The notes: generated by a model not told the origin, from the sequence alone. Counted from the stretch's first letter, positions 9,876-19,707 are shown. The stretch: 26,037 bases of DNA from an uncultured Eubacteriales bacterium (GCA_900547745.1 URHT01000027.1:1-26037); one strand, 5' to 3'. Numbers and translations: made by a program.

Positions 9876-11072
9876 TCATGTGCCGTTCCTGTCGCCTTTC
9901 GTCAGGCCGGTGATGGCGTTTTTCACGCCGGTGAGGCCCTTCTCCGCCGTTTTCAGGCCCTGACCGGCGGCTTTCTTCAGCTCCGTCTTCACATCCACTG
10001 CCAAACGGCGGAATATCTCGGCGATGATCTTCTTATCCTGCTCATCCGCGCCGCTGTACTGCTTCAGCAGAGCCGCGCCGCCGGCCAGACCACCGGCGCG
10101 GAGATCGTCCAGCGTCCGGGCCTTGCCGGACAGGCTCAGCACATCGAACAGGGCGTCGGAGAACTGCTCCCGCTCCTGCGGGGTCATGGAGCCGATCCAC
10201 TGGCGCAGCACGTCATCGCTGAGCTTACCCATCTGGGAGCGCTGGCCCAGATGGACGAAGCGGGGCCCCAGAACGCTCCACGACATGGGCTCGTGCTGCA
10301 TGACGGAGCGGTTGGTGCTGTCGATGACGGCGTAATCCTCCGCGTGCTCCAAAAGGACGCCCACGATGGAGGACTCGGGGATATAGGTATGGAGCTTGCC
10401 GGCCACGCGGCGGTAGGCGTCGGAATCCACCATGTCGTGGGAGAAGCCGGGGCCGTCGTTGTTGTAGGCAGCCAGCAGGCGCTGCTCCTGCAGCTGGGCG
10501 GGGATGTGGATGGCGGCCCACGCCGCCAGATTGCCGCCCTTGCTGTGGCCGGCGATGCGCAGCTTGCGATCCGGGCAGGCGGCGGCCATCTCCACGGTAT
10601 AGGCCGTGGCGCGCTCCTGCGCCGGTACGGCGGCGAGGAAGCTCATGTTGAAGTCCTCCTTCCAGCCCACCAGCGAGGTGTCGGTGCCCATGAAGGACAC
10701 CAGCAGCGTGTCATCCGGCAGCAGGTAGGACACGGCGTCGAACTGCATCTCCTTTGTCTCGTCCCACTCGTGGGTGAAGCCGAACATCCGCACCTCGCGG
10801 AAGCGCGCCGTCTCCGCCGCAAGGCGCATGAGGGGGATATAGTCCAGCTCCGAAAGGCCCAGCTGCTCGTCCTCCTCCGTCAGGCGGGCGGCCACGTCCG
10901 GCAGCGCCACGGCCTTGGCGGGGTCTGTGGTCCTGAGATCGTCGAAGCGGCGAAAATTCAGGTAGGAGATGATGCACAGCACCAGATCGTCCACCTCGTT
11001 GAAGCCGTCCTGCGCGAAGGTCAGGTCGCCCCGCCAGCGCAGATAGTCCATGACCGTTCCGTTTTTCTCCAT
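9876..11072 (-). CDS. Mbeg1-like (DUF2974) alpha/beta hydrolase
   Basis: A 398-residue cytosolic protein of the Mbeg1-like/DUF2974 family with an alpha/beta-hydrolase core. The nucleophile elbow is GHSKGG (175-180, Ser177), preceded by the family segments SFMGTD (126-131) and GWKEDFNMSF (136-145) and followed by YNNDGPGF (203-210). This is a lipase-class-3-like arrangement. No signal peptide is present. The C-terminal ~60 residues are Lys/Ala-rich and helical. The substrate is unknown. A start at 11072 is preferred over an upstream in-frame ATG because AGGAGG lies five to six bases before it. The gene is monocistronic, with its own promoter and a terminator-like hairpin. Confidence 0.82.
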   Translation of the reverse strand: MEKNGTVMDYLRWRGDLTFAQDGFNEVDDLVLCIISYLNFRRFDDLRTTDPAKAVALPDVAARLTEEDEQLGLSELDYIPLMRLAAETARFREVRMFGFTHEWDETKEMQFDAVSYLLPDDTLLVSFMGTDTSLVGWKEDFNMSFLAAVPAQERATAYTVEMAAACPDRKLRIAGHSKGGNLAAWAAIHIPAQLQEQRLLAAYNNDGPGFSHDMVDSDAYRRVAGKLHTYIPESSIVGVLLEHAEDYAVIDSTNRSVMQHEPMSWSVLGPRFVHLGQRSQMGKLSDDVLRQWIGSMTPQEREQFSDALFDVLSLSGKARTLDDLRAGGLAGGAALLKQYSGADEQDKKIIAEIFRRLAVDVKTELKKAAGQGLKTAEKGLTGVKNAITGLTKGDRNGT

Positions 11073-11108
11073 ACATACCTCCTGCCGTCCGGTTGGGGAA
11101 TTGCGGTC

Positions 11109-11137
11109 ATTATAGCACAGTTTTTCCGGGGAGACAA
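11109..11137 (-). promoter_or_regulatory. Sigma-A promoter for the Mbeg1-like gene
   Basis: Minus-strand -35 TTGTCT (11132-11137), 17-bp spacer, -10 TATAAT (11109-11114) with an extended TGC before it. It sits between the HIT-gene terminator and the AGGAGG of the Mbeg1-like gene. Confidence 0.8.
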
Positions 11138-11151
11138 GCGGTATACGGCGC

Positions 11152-11182
11152 AAAAAGGGGCGGCATGACGCCGCCCCTTTTT
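11152..11182 (-). terminator. Intrinsic terminator after the HIT gene
   Basis: A 13-bp stem AAAAAGGGGCGGC / GCCGCCCCTTTTT with a 5-nt loop, 9 bp past the HIT stop. Its A/T ends make it potentially bidirectional. Confidence 0.88.
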
Positions 11183-11190
11183 CGGTGATC

Positions 11191-11532
11191 TCAGCCCGGA
11201 GGCCACGTCATGTCGCGGCCGGCCAGCACATGGAAGTGCAGGTGCTTGACGGTCTGTCCCGCCTGATCACCGCAGTTGTTGACGATGCGGTAGCTCTCCA
11301 CCCCCAGCTCCTTGCAGATCTTCACGATGACCTCAAAGCAGTGGGCCACCACGGCGCTGTTGTCCGCCGTAATGGCGTTGGCGCAGCAGATGTGCTCCTT
11401 GGGCACCACCAGAAAATGGGTGGGCGCCTGAGGGGCGATGTCGTAGAAGGCGTAGCACTGCTCGTCCTCGTAGACCTTGCTGCTGGGGATCTCGCCATCG
11501 ACGATGGCGCAGAACAGGCAATCGTTCTTCAT
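11191..11532 (-). CDS. HIT family (Hint-type) nucleotide hydrolase
   Basis: A 113-residue histidine-triad protein, the usual size for Hint-type purine nucleoside phosphoramidases. The active-site triad HLHFHV is at 97-102 (H97, H99, H101). An N-terminal CLFC pair (C5, C8) matches the zinc site of many bacterial Hint proteins, and QTVKHLHFH precedes the end as expected. Its physiological substrate is not defined by sequence, although aminoacyl-adenylates are known Hint substrates. It lies 73 bp downstream of alaS on the same strand with no promoter seen between them, so it may clear alanyl-AMP made by AlaRS. That link is inference. The start has AAAGGAG nearby. Confidence 0.93.
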   Translation of the reverse strand: MKNDCLFCAIVDGEIPSSKVYEDEQCYAFYDIAPQAPTHFLVVPKEHICCANAITADNSAVVAHCFEVIVKICKELGVESYRIVNNCGDQAGQTVKHLHFHVLAGRDMTWPPG

Positions 11533-11565
11533 GGTCTGTCTCCTTTCCTGTCAGTCATTTTTCAC

Positions 11566-11593
11566 GTCTCCCCGCCCCGCGGGGCGGGGAGAC
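11566..11593. repeat. 28-bp perfect GC-rich palindrome between alaS and HIT gene
   Basis: The stem GTCTCCCCGCCCCG folds on itself without a mismatch. On the minus strand it is followed by GTGAAAAATG, not by Ts, so it does not look like a normal intrinsic terminator for alaS. It could be an RNA stabilising or processing stem, or an attenuator of the HIT gene. Confidence 0.7.
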
Positions 11594-11605
11594 AGGGTTT
11601 TCGTT

Positions 11606-14254
<2,649 letters not shown>

Positions 14255-14299
14255 GTTTTTCGTCTCCTTTATATCATAAATTTATTTGTTCTGCGTTCC

Positions 14300-14556
14300 A
14301 TTGGGCGGCGCCGGAAAAAACAAATGCGCCCCGCGCCCTGCGTACACACAGGGGCGAAGCGCTGCTTCACGGTACCACCCTGATTCGGCGGAGGAACCGC
14401 CCTCTCAGCCGTCCGGTAACGGGGACGAAACGTGCCGCTCGTCGCGGCCGGCTCGGAAGCGGCTCCACGCTGCGCCGTTCCCGACGGGCTCTCACCCTCC
14501 CCGTCTCGCTTGGCGGCGGCCGCTGCGTTTCTTCTTCGTCATCGCCTTTCTAAGGA
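14300..14556 (-). ncRNA. T-box riboswitch leader of alaS
   Basis: A minus-strand leader of about 255 nt before alaS that senses uncharged tRNA-Ala. The T-box sequence AGGGTGGTACCGTG is at 14381-14368 and contains the TGG bulge that pairs with the tRNA acceptor end. It is followed by a GC-rich terminator hairpin (about 14362-14326) and a T-run (14325-14315). Upstream is a long GC-rich Stem I region (about 14400-14545) with a GAGAGCC-type distal element. A GCC alanine triplet at 14463-14461, followed by a purine on the 3' side of Stem I, is my candidate specifier. The codon assignment is less certain than the T-box itself. Confidence 0.92.
14315..14362 (-). terminator. Regulated terminator of the alaS T-box
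   Basis: The minus-strand GC-rich stem built from GCGCTTCGCCCC...CGGGGCGC-type arms is followed by TTTGTTTTTT. It is mutually exclusive with the antiterminator formed by the T-box sequence at 14368-14381. Confidence 0.8.
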
Positions 14557-14563
14557 TGCTGTT

Positions 14564-14591
14564 ATTGTACCACGAACTGCGCGGTTGTCAA
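14564..14591 (-). promoter_or_regulatory. Sigma-A promoter of the alaS T-box transcript
   Basis: Minus-strand perfect -35 TTGACA (14586-14591), 16-bp spacer, -10 TACAAT (14564-14569). Transcription should start near 14557. The gene-free stretch 14255-14698 is fully explained by this promoter, the T-box leader and the divergent promoter below. Confidence 0.88.
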
Positions 14592-14633
14592 CAGATGATT
14601 TGCCGAAATTTTACGATTTGTGGGATTTTCCCC

Positions 14634-14661
14634 TTGCCTTTCCCGCGCCGTCTGGTATACT
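14634..14661 (+). promoter_or_regulatory. Sigma-A promoter for the YoaK-like gene
   Basis: Plus-strand -35 TTGCCT (14634-14639), 16-bp spacer, -10 TATACT (14656-14661), about 38 bp before the start codon. It is divergent from the alaS promoter, with 42 bp between the two -35 elements. Confidence 0.75.
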
Positions 14662-14698
14662 GGAAAATCGGTGAATTTGTGAGAAAGGCGGCGTTTTC

Positions 14699-15421
14699 AT
14701 GAAAAGACTGTCGGAAAACGACCATATCGACCTCTACCGCCATCTGGCGTTCTGCGCGGTGGGCGGCTTCTTCGGGTGCTACGCCGTGCTGGTACACGGC
14801 GGCATCATGGGCAACGCCCAGACCACGAACCTGCTGGAGCTGGTCATCGACCTGCTGCGCTGGCAGCTGCCGGACATGCTGCTGCATCTGGGGGCGCTGG
14901 CGCTGTATGTGCTGGGCACCATGCTGACGGTGCTGCTGCCCCACTGGTGCGGCGCGGACATGCACCGCGTCTCCCCCGCGATCACGGCGGCCATGGCGGT
15001 GGTGCTGTTCCTCCTACCGCCGGAGCTGGATCCGGTGGTGGCGCTGTACCCCATTTTCTTCGCCATGAGCATTCAGTGGAGCAGCTTCGCCGGTGCGCGG
15101 GGCTTTTACAGCTCCACCATCTTCTCCACCAACAACACGAAGCAGACATCGCTGGCGCTGGCCGGCTATCTGTGCGACCGTGACCGGGCACACCTGCGGA
15201 AGATGTGGTTCTTCCTGGCCACGCTGGGGTGCTTCCATGTGGGCGCGGCGTGGGCGTTCTGCGCGGTGAAGTGGTGGTTCACGAGGGGCGCGCTGGCGGT
15301 GCTGCCGCTGACGGCGTGGGGGTATTTTCTGGCGGTGTGCGAACGGCGGCACGAGGCCATGTCCGCCATCCCGGAGGACGCGGACGCGGACAGCGCCGCC
15401 CAGCCCGCCTCAAGCGTGTGA
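14699..15421 (+). CDS. YoaK family (DUF1275) membrane protein
   Basis: A 240-residue polytopic membrane protein of the YoaK/DUF1275 family, function unknown. The N-terminus LYRHLAFCAVGGFFGCYAVL-type helix is followed by the family-typical GNAQTTNLLEL segment (about 39-49). Five further hydrophobic helices lie at about 57-80, 92-108, 112-128, 167-190 and 195-212. The motif SSTIFSTNNTKQ (about 138-149) is also characteristic. The tail is acidic and soluble. It has its own promoter and a strong terminator, so it is monocistronic. An AAAGGCGG binding site lies upstream of the start. Confidence 0.88.
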   Translation: MKRLSENDHIDLYRHLAFCAVGGFFGCYAVLVHGGIMGNAQTTNLLELVIDLLRWQLPDMLLHLGALALYVLGTMLTVLLPHWCGADMHRVSPAITAAMAVVLFLLPPELDPVVALYPIFFAMSIQWSSFAGARGFYSSTIFSTNNTKQTSLALAGYLCDRDRAHLRKMWFFLATLGCFHVGAAWAFCAVKWWFTRGALAVLPLTAWGYFLAVCERRHEAMSAIPEDADADSAAQPASSV

Positions 15422-15422
15422 A

Positions 15423-15469
15423 TACATAAAAGGGACGCCTGCGCGGTGCGCAGGCGTCCCTTTTATGTA
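15423..15469. terminator. Bidirectional terminator, 22-bp perfect stem
   Basis: Arms 15423-15444 and 15448-15469 are perfect reverse complements with a GGT triloop. A-runs and T-runs at both feet serve the YoaK-like gene (+) and the U32 gene (-), which converge here. Confidence 0.93.
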
Positions 15470-15471
15470 CG

Positions 15472-16689
15472 TTATTTGCCGCTGAGCGCCACCGCGTGGC
15501 GGACGAAGCTCATGGGCGGTACGGGCCGGGGCAGCTCCATGGTGAAGGTCATCTGGGGCGTTTTCGGCTCCAGCAGCACCTCCCCGTCCGGGCCGCGCAT
15601 GGGCGGAACGGTGATGGTGAAGGGCTTGGTGTCCGGGCCGACCAGCTCCACCGTGTCGCCGGCGGCAAACTTATTGCGCAGGCTCATAGTGGCCACACCA
15701 TCGGGGGTGCAGTCCGTCACCACGGCGCAGATCTGCCAGTCCCGCAGGTAGCGGGCGCTCTCGTAATACTGGCCGGGCTGGCCGTAGAAGAAGCCGGTGG
15801 CATAGTGGCGGTGGCTGATATGCTCCACCTCGTCCCGCCAGACGGGATCCAGCGGCTCGCCGGCGGCTGCGGCGTCCAGACAGTGGCGGTAGGCCCCGGT
15901 GACGATGGCGGCGTAGTACGCCGACTTGGCGCGGCCCTCGATCTTCAGGCAGTCCACGCCGGCGGCCATCAGGTCGCCCAGATGGTCGATCATGCACATG
16001 TCGCGGCTGTTCATGATGTAGGTGCCCTTTTCGTCCTCGAACACCGGGAAGTATTCGCCGGGGCGCTTCTCCTCCATCAGTGCGTACTGATAGCGGCAGG
16101 GCTGGGCGCACTGGCCGCGGTTGGAGTCCCGGCCGGTCATGTAGTTGCTCAGCAGGCAGCGGCCGGAGTAGCTGACGCACATGGCGCCGTGACAGAATGC
16201 CTCCAGCTCCAGCTTCGGCGAGACGCGCTGACGGATGGCGGCGATCTCCGCCAGGCTGACCTCCCGGGCCAGCACCACGCGGGACGCGCCCAGATCGTAC
16301 CACGCCTGCGCGCAGACGTGGTTGGCGACGGACTGCTGGGTGCTGATGTGGCGCTGGCAGCGGGGGGCGTACCGCCCCGCCAGCGTGAAGGCTCCCAGAT
16401 CCGCCAGAATGAGGGCGTCCACCCCCGCCGCGTCCAGCCTTTCCAGATGGGCGGGCAGCGCCTCCGCCTCGTCCCAGCGGGGCATGGTGTTCACCGTGGC
16501 GTGTACCTTGACGCCGTGGTCATGGGCGAAGCGCACCGCCCGGGGCAGCTCCTCGTCGGAGAAGTTGCCCGCGAAGGAGCGCATGCCGAAGGACGTGCCC
16601 GCCAGATAGACGGCGTCCGCGCCGTAGAGCACGGCCATTTGCAGTTTTTCCCAGTCCCCCGCCGGGGACAGCAGCTCCGGCTTCCGCAT
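15472..16689 (-). CDS. Peptidase U32 family protein (TrhP/YhbU-like tRNA hydroxylation factor)
   Basis: A 405-residue U32-family protein. Known members TrhP (E. coli; B. subtilis YrrN/YrrO) are needed for 5-hydroxyuridine at tRNA wobble position 34, although the family is still named as a collagenase-type peptidase. The N-terminal PELLSPAGDWEKL start, the TIM-barrel-like core and the Cys-rich segment (FCHGAMCVSYSGRCLLSNY, then GQCAQPCR) fit that family. The cysteines could bind an iron-sulfur cluster. The start ATG overlaps the mltG stop in TGATG. The mltG-U32 neighbourhood also occurs in Bacillus (yrrL-yrrN-yrrO). It ends at the bidirectional terminator. Confidence 0.92.
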   Translation of the reverse strand: MRKPELLSPAGDWEKLQMAVLYGADAVYLAGTSFGMRSFAGNFSDEELPRAVRFAHDHGVKVHATVNTMPRWDEAEALPAHLERLDAAGVDALILADLGAFTLAGRYAPRCQRHISTQQSVANHVCAQAWYDLGASRVVLAREVSLAEIAAIRQRVSPKLELEAFCHGAMCVSYSGRCLLSNYMTGRDSNRGQCAQPCRYQYALMEEKRPGEYFPVFEDEKGTYIMNSRDMCMIDHLGDLMAAGVDCLKIEGRAKSAYYAAIVTGAYRHCLDAAAAGEPLDPVWRDEVEHISHRHYATGFFYGQPGQYYESARYLRDWQICAVVTDCTPDGVATMSLRNKFAAGDTVELVGPDTKPFTITVPPMRGPDGEVLLEPKTPQMTFTMELPRPVPPMSFVRHAVALSGK

Positions 16690-17867
16690 CAGGAGTAGAT
16701 GGGCTGGTACTCCGCGCTGTTGACGAAGCGGAGATGCTCGTTGTAGTCGGTGAAGAAATGGCTCTTCTTATCGGTGCCCAGCGCGAAGAAGTAATAGTCC
16801 GTGTCCGCCGGGTAGATGGCGGCCTTGATGGCGCTGAGGCCCGGATTGCAGATGGGCCCCGGGGTCAGCCCCTCGTGGATATAGGTGTTGTAGGGGTGGT
16901 CGATGGTGGTGTCGAAGCTCTTTACGCCGTCATGCACCATGATATAGTTGATGGAGGAGCACAGCTGCAGCAGGCGGCCGCCCTTTTCGCTGTTGGGGTT
17001 CTCCAGACGGTTGTGGATGACGGAGCTGATGTTCTTGCGCTCGGTGTCGTCGCCGATGGACTCACGCTCGATGAGGGAGGCCATGGTGATGATCTGCCGC
17101 AGGTCGTAGGGGGAGTTCTTGATGTCCTGCAGCATCTGCTGGCTGATCTCGTTTTTGAACATGGTCAGCATGGTATCCACTGCGTACACCGCCGTCTTGT
17201 TCTTGTCGAAGGTGTAGGTGGTGGGGAACAGGAAGCCCTCCATGCGGTCGATGCTGCCCAGCGTGTCGGAGGACAGGAAGGAGTAGTTCTCGAAGTCGAA
17301 GTTGGCGCAGGCGTCCTCCAGCTCCTCCTTGGTGGCCACGCCCTTCTCCGCCAGCAGATCGATGATCTGGCGGACGGAGTAGCCCTCCGGGATGGTGACC
17401 TGCACCAGTCCCTGCGCGTCCATGGAGTCCTGCTTCCAGTCGTGCATGTTCACGATGAGGGAGCGGAAGTCCATGTCGCTGTTGAGCTTATAGGTGCCCG
17501 GCTCCACATAGCGGCTGTAATGCAGGAAGCCGCTGGCCAGCTTGAAAAAGCCCTTGGAATTCACAAGGCCCGCGTCCTTCAGCTTCGTGGCCACGTCGGA
17601 CAGGGTGTCCCCCTCCTCCACGGTGATGTCCACCTCCACGGGGGCCTTGTTCAGCGAGCAAAGGTCGTTGACCAGCAGCCAGCCCACGCCGGCCAGCAGG
17701 CAGGAGCCCAGCACCACGCACACCAGATAGACGACCAGCCCGCCCCGGCGGCGGGAGCGCCTTCTGCTGCTGCGGCGATCCGGCTGCGCCGACTCCTGAC
17801 GGCGCACCTCCCCCGCGTCCCACATGGCGGTGTCGTCCCGCCGGTCGTTTCTTTCATAATCGGACAT
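16689..17867 (-). CDS. mltG: Endolytic murein transglycosylase MltG
   Basis: A 392-residue membrane-anchored MltG/YceG that cleaves nascent glycan strands. The cytoplasmic N-terminus (1-42) is very Arg/Ser-rich, one membrane helix follows (about 44-67), then a LysM-like part (VEEGDTLSDVA, 83-93) and the YceG domain with IPEGYSVRQI (159-168), EGFLFPTTY (210-218) and the catalytic Glu in SLIERES (E267). The usual LQSDPTV-type motif is altered here to LQLCSSINY. The start at 17867 is preferred over an upstream in-frame ATG because AAAGGAG lies five bases before it. It lies 19 bp after tmk and overlaps U32. Confidence 0.94.
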   Translation of the reverse strand: MSDYERNDRRDDTAMWDAGEVRRQESAQPDRRSSRRRSRRRGGLVVYLVCVVLGSCLLAGVGWLLVNDLCSLNKAPVEVDITVEEGDTLSDVATKLKDAGLVNSKGFFKLASGFLHYSRYVEPGTYKLNSDMDFRSLIVNMHDWKQDSMDAQGLVQVTIPEGYSVRQIIDLLAEKGVATKEELEDACANFDFENYSFLSSDTLGSIDRMEGFLFPTTYTFDKNKTAVYAVDTMLTMFKNEISQQMLQDIKNSPYDLRQIITMASLIERESIGDDTERKNISSVIHNRLENPNSEKGGRLLQLCSSINYIMVHDGVKSFDTTIDHPYNTYIHEGLTPGPICNPGLSAIKAAIYPADTDYYFFALGTDKKSHFFTDYNEHLRFVNSAEYQPIYS

Positions 17868-17886
17868 AGCAGCTCCTTTCAGGCGG

Positions 17887-18555
17887 TCAGCCGATGAGAT
17901 CGGCCACACACGCCATTACTTCGTTGTGGATATCCTCGATGCCGCGGGGCGCGCCGTCCCTTGCGCAGTCGATCCGCGTCCAGCCGCAGCGCGCCACCAC
18001 ATGGGCGGCATTCTCCCGGCAGCGGCGGAGGTACGCCTCGTCCCTCTCATGGATGTCGGCTTTAGTATGGGTGGCGGCCTCCCGCCGGCGCATCATCTGC
18101 TCCGCAGCCTCCGTGGGCATGTCCAGATACAGCACGCGGGTCGGCTCCGGCAGGCCCAGCAGGCGGTACTCGAAGTCGAACAGCCAGTCCAGAAAGGCGT
18201 CCCGCGCCGCCGGCGGCAGCTTGGCCGTCTGGTGGACGGCGTTGCTGGTGGTGTAGCGGTCGGCAATGAGCAGGCCGCCGGACTCGTAGAACCCGCCCCA
18301 GTCCTGCTTGTAGGAGGCGTAGCGATCCACGGAGTAAAACGTGGACGCGGCGTAGGCATTGACATCGTCGGGGTCGCTGCCGAAGGCGCCGCCCAGATAC
18401 AGCCGGATCAGGGCGGAGGACTCCTCCTGATAGCGGGGAAACTCCAGCTTGCGGAACGGGACGCCCCGGCGCGTCAGCTCCTGACACAACAGCGCCGACT
18501 GGGTGGCCTTGCCGGAACCGTCCGTCCCCTCGAATACGATGAGTCTCCCCTGCAT
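17887..18555 (-). CDS. tmk: Thymidylate kinase (dTMP kinase)
   Basis: A 222-residue dTMP kinase that makes dTDP for DNA synthesis. The P-loop is EGTDGSGKATQ (about 8-18), with Ala where most kinases have Ser/Thr after the lysine. This variant is known to me from a clostridial subfamily that also has EFPRY and NAYAASTFY segments, both present here. The DRYTTSN motif follows, and a lid region near KADIHERDEAYL. The start at 18555 has GAGGAGGAG upstream. An earlier in-frame ATG lies upstream of the promoter -10 and is excluded. It is the first gene of the tmk-mltG-U32 operon. Confidence 0.93.
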   Translation of the reverse strand: MQGRLIVFEGTDGSGKATQSALLCQELTRRGVPFRKLEFPRYQEESSALIRLYLGGAFGSDPDDVNAYAASTFYSVDRYASYKQDWGGFYESGGLLIADRYTTSNAVHQTAKLPPAARDAFLDWLFDFEYRLLGLPEPTRVLYLDMPTEAAEQMMRRREAATHTKADIHERDEAYLRRCRENAAHVVARCGWTRIDCARDGAPRGIEDIHNEVMACVADLIG

Positions 18556-18575
18556 ACCGTTCTCCTCCTCAGGAC

Positions 18576-18602
18576 ACAATGTCCCATGATGAGAGACATT
18601 GT
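18576..18602. promoter_or_regulatory. Inverted repeat over tmk -10 and start site, operator-like
   Basis: Arms ACAATGTC (18576-18583) and GACATTGT (18595-18602) are perfect reverse complements separated by 11 bp. The right arm covers five bases of the -10 element and the left arm lies in the early transcribed region. A second small palindrome, GGACA-CAA-TGTCC (18572-18584), overlaps the left arm. It could be a repressor site or a 5' mRNA hairpin. Confidence 0.55.
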
Positions 18603-18626
18603 ACCACAGTTTTCCCCATTTGTCCA
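18598..18626 (-). promoter_or_regulatory. Sigma-A promoter for tmk-mltG-U32
   Basis: Minus-strand -35 TGGACA (18621-18626), 17-bp spacer, -10 TACAAT (18598-18603), about 43 bp before the tmk start. Confidence 0.8.
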
Positions 18627-18638
18627 TATCATAGACAG

Positions 18639-18669
18639 GAGAGCCGTCCCGGCATACCCGGACGGCTCC
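18639..18669 (-). terminator. Hairpin after rarD
   Basis: GGAGCCGTCC and GGACGGCTC arms around a short loop, 8 bp past the rarD stop on the minus strand. The downstream CTCCTGTCT is only partly T-rich, so its strength is uncertain. Confidence 0.6.
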
Positions 18670-18676
18670 CGCAGGC

Positions 18677-19582
18677 TTATTGCGCGGCGGTCTTTTTCCG
18701 CTTTTCCTCGTAGACGGTGTTCAGGACGTACAGGATGACGCCGGCCCAGATGAAGAGGAAGCTCACCAACTTCTCACGGGTCAGGGCCTCCCCCATAATG
18801 GCGCCGCAGACGATGCCCAGCGACGGGCTGATGTACTGGCAGATACCGGTGGTCATCAGCGGCAGGTGGCGCACGCCGATGGCGTAGAACACCATGGGCA
18901 GGCCGGTGACGACGCCGCCGCCGATCATCAGCAGCTGCTTCAGAACGGTCATGCCGCCCATGCCGTCGTCCCCCATGCGGAAGAACAGGATGAACAGCAG
19001 CGCCACCGGCACCATCATCAATATCTCCGCAGAGGTGGAAACGATGGAGTCGATGGTCAGGCTCTTTTTGATGGCGGCATACACCGCGAACATCAGGGCC
19101 AGCGCGATGGTGACGTAGGGCACGCCGCCGAAGCCGGAGGTGCTGAGGACGATGCCCACCACCACGATGGCAATGATGACGAAGTGCCGCCAGCTCAGTT
19201 TCTCCTTGAAGATGAGGGCGCCCAGAGCGAACACCACCAGCGGCTGGATATAGTAGCCCAGACTGCACTCCAGCACGCGGCCGTTCTGGACGGCCCAGAG
19301 GTACACCATCCAGTCCCCGAACAGCAGCACGGAGGCGGGTATCTCCCGCTTGAGCACCTGCTTATCCCGGAACACGGCCCAAAGCCGGGGCAGCTTGCCC
19401 TGCACCTTCAGGATGCACAGGCAGCACACCGCCGCCCAGACGATACGGCAGGCCATGAGAAAAAACGTGTCGATCTGGCCGCAGAGGTTGGTACACAGGA
19501 ACCAGTACAGCGGTTGGAAGCCCCAGAGCAGGAAGCACACGGCCATGGCCGACAGCCCCCTGCGGTAATCAACGGTCTGCAT
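18677..19582 (-). CDS. rarD: EamA/RarD family transporter
   Basis: A 301-residue ten-helix transporter of the drug/metabolite superfamily, RarD type. The RarD-like N-terminus (RRGLSAMAVCFLLWGFQPLYW), the Cys-rich third helix (AAVCCLCIL) and the ECSLGYYIQPLVV segment in the middle are characteristic, as is the second repeat ending in TGICQYISPSLGIVCG. The cytoplasmic tail is Lys-rich. The substrate is not known (family name from chloramphenicol sensitivity). Its start has GAGGG upstream. It is divergent from the HAD gene through overlapping promoters and ends at a hairpin, so it is monocistronic. Confidence 0.9.
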   Translation of the reverse strand: MQTVDYRRGLSAMAVCFLLWGFQPLYWFLCTNLCGQIDTFFLMACRIVWAAVCCLCILKVQGKLPRLWAVFRDKQVLKREIPASVLLFGDWMVYLWAVQNGRVLECSLGYYIQPLVVFALGALIFKEKLSWRHFVIIAIVVVGIVLSTSGFGGVPYVTIALALMFAVYAAIKKSLTIDSIVSTSAEILMMVPVALLFILFFRMGDDGMGGMTVLKQLLMIGGGVVTGLPMVFYAIGVRHLPLMTTGICQYISPSLGIVCGAIMGEALTREKLVSFLFIWAGVILYVLNTVYEEKRKKTAAQ

Positions 19583-19625
19583 ACATATCCCTCGCTTTTC
19601 TGCTGGAAACCGGGCGTTCCGCCCA

Positions 19626-19654
19626 TTTACAGCGCATCAGAATTATGTTATGAT
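19626..19654 (+). promoter_or_regulatory. Promoter for the HAD hydrolase gene (plus)
   Basis: Plus-strand -35 TTTACA (19626-19631), 17-bp spacer, -10 TATGAT (19649-19654), about 54 bp before the start codon. Confidence 0.75.
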
Positions 19655-19678
19655 AGCACCGGAAACGCTCTTTTGCAA
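19649..19678 (-). promoter_or_regulatory. Promoter for rarD (minus), superimposed on the HAD promoter
   Basis: Minus-strand -35 TTGCAA (19673-19678), 17-bp spacer, -10 TATCAT (19650-19655). The -10 shares five base pairs with the plus-strand -10, so the two cannot be occupied at once. Confidence 0.65.
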
Positions 19679-19707
19679 GACATTTTTCCCGCGAAAAGGA
19701 GACAAAT

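Noticed and set aside
14588..14965. 125-codon minus-strand frame opposite the YoaK-like gene
   Set aside because: It is Gln/Arg-rich shadow sequence overlapping two promoters, with no domain and no credible ribosome binding site.
18505..18535. Ala in place of Ser/Thr after the P-loop Lys of thymidylate kinase, as a sign of inactivation
   Set aside because: The rest of the enzyme (DRY motif, lid, FPRY) is intact, and I recall the same GSGKAT loop in a clostridial Tmk subfamily, so it is probably a lineage trait.
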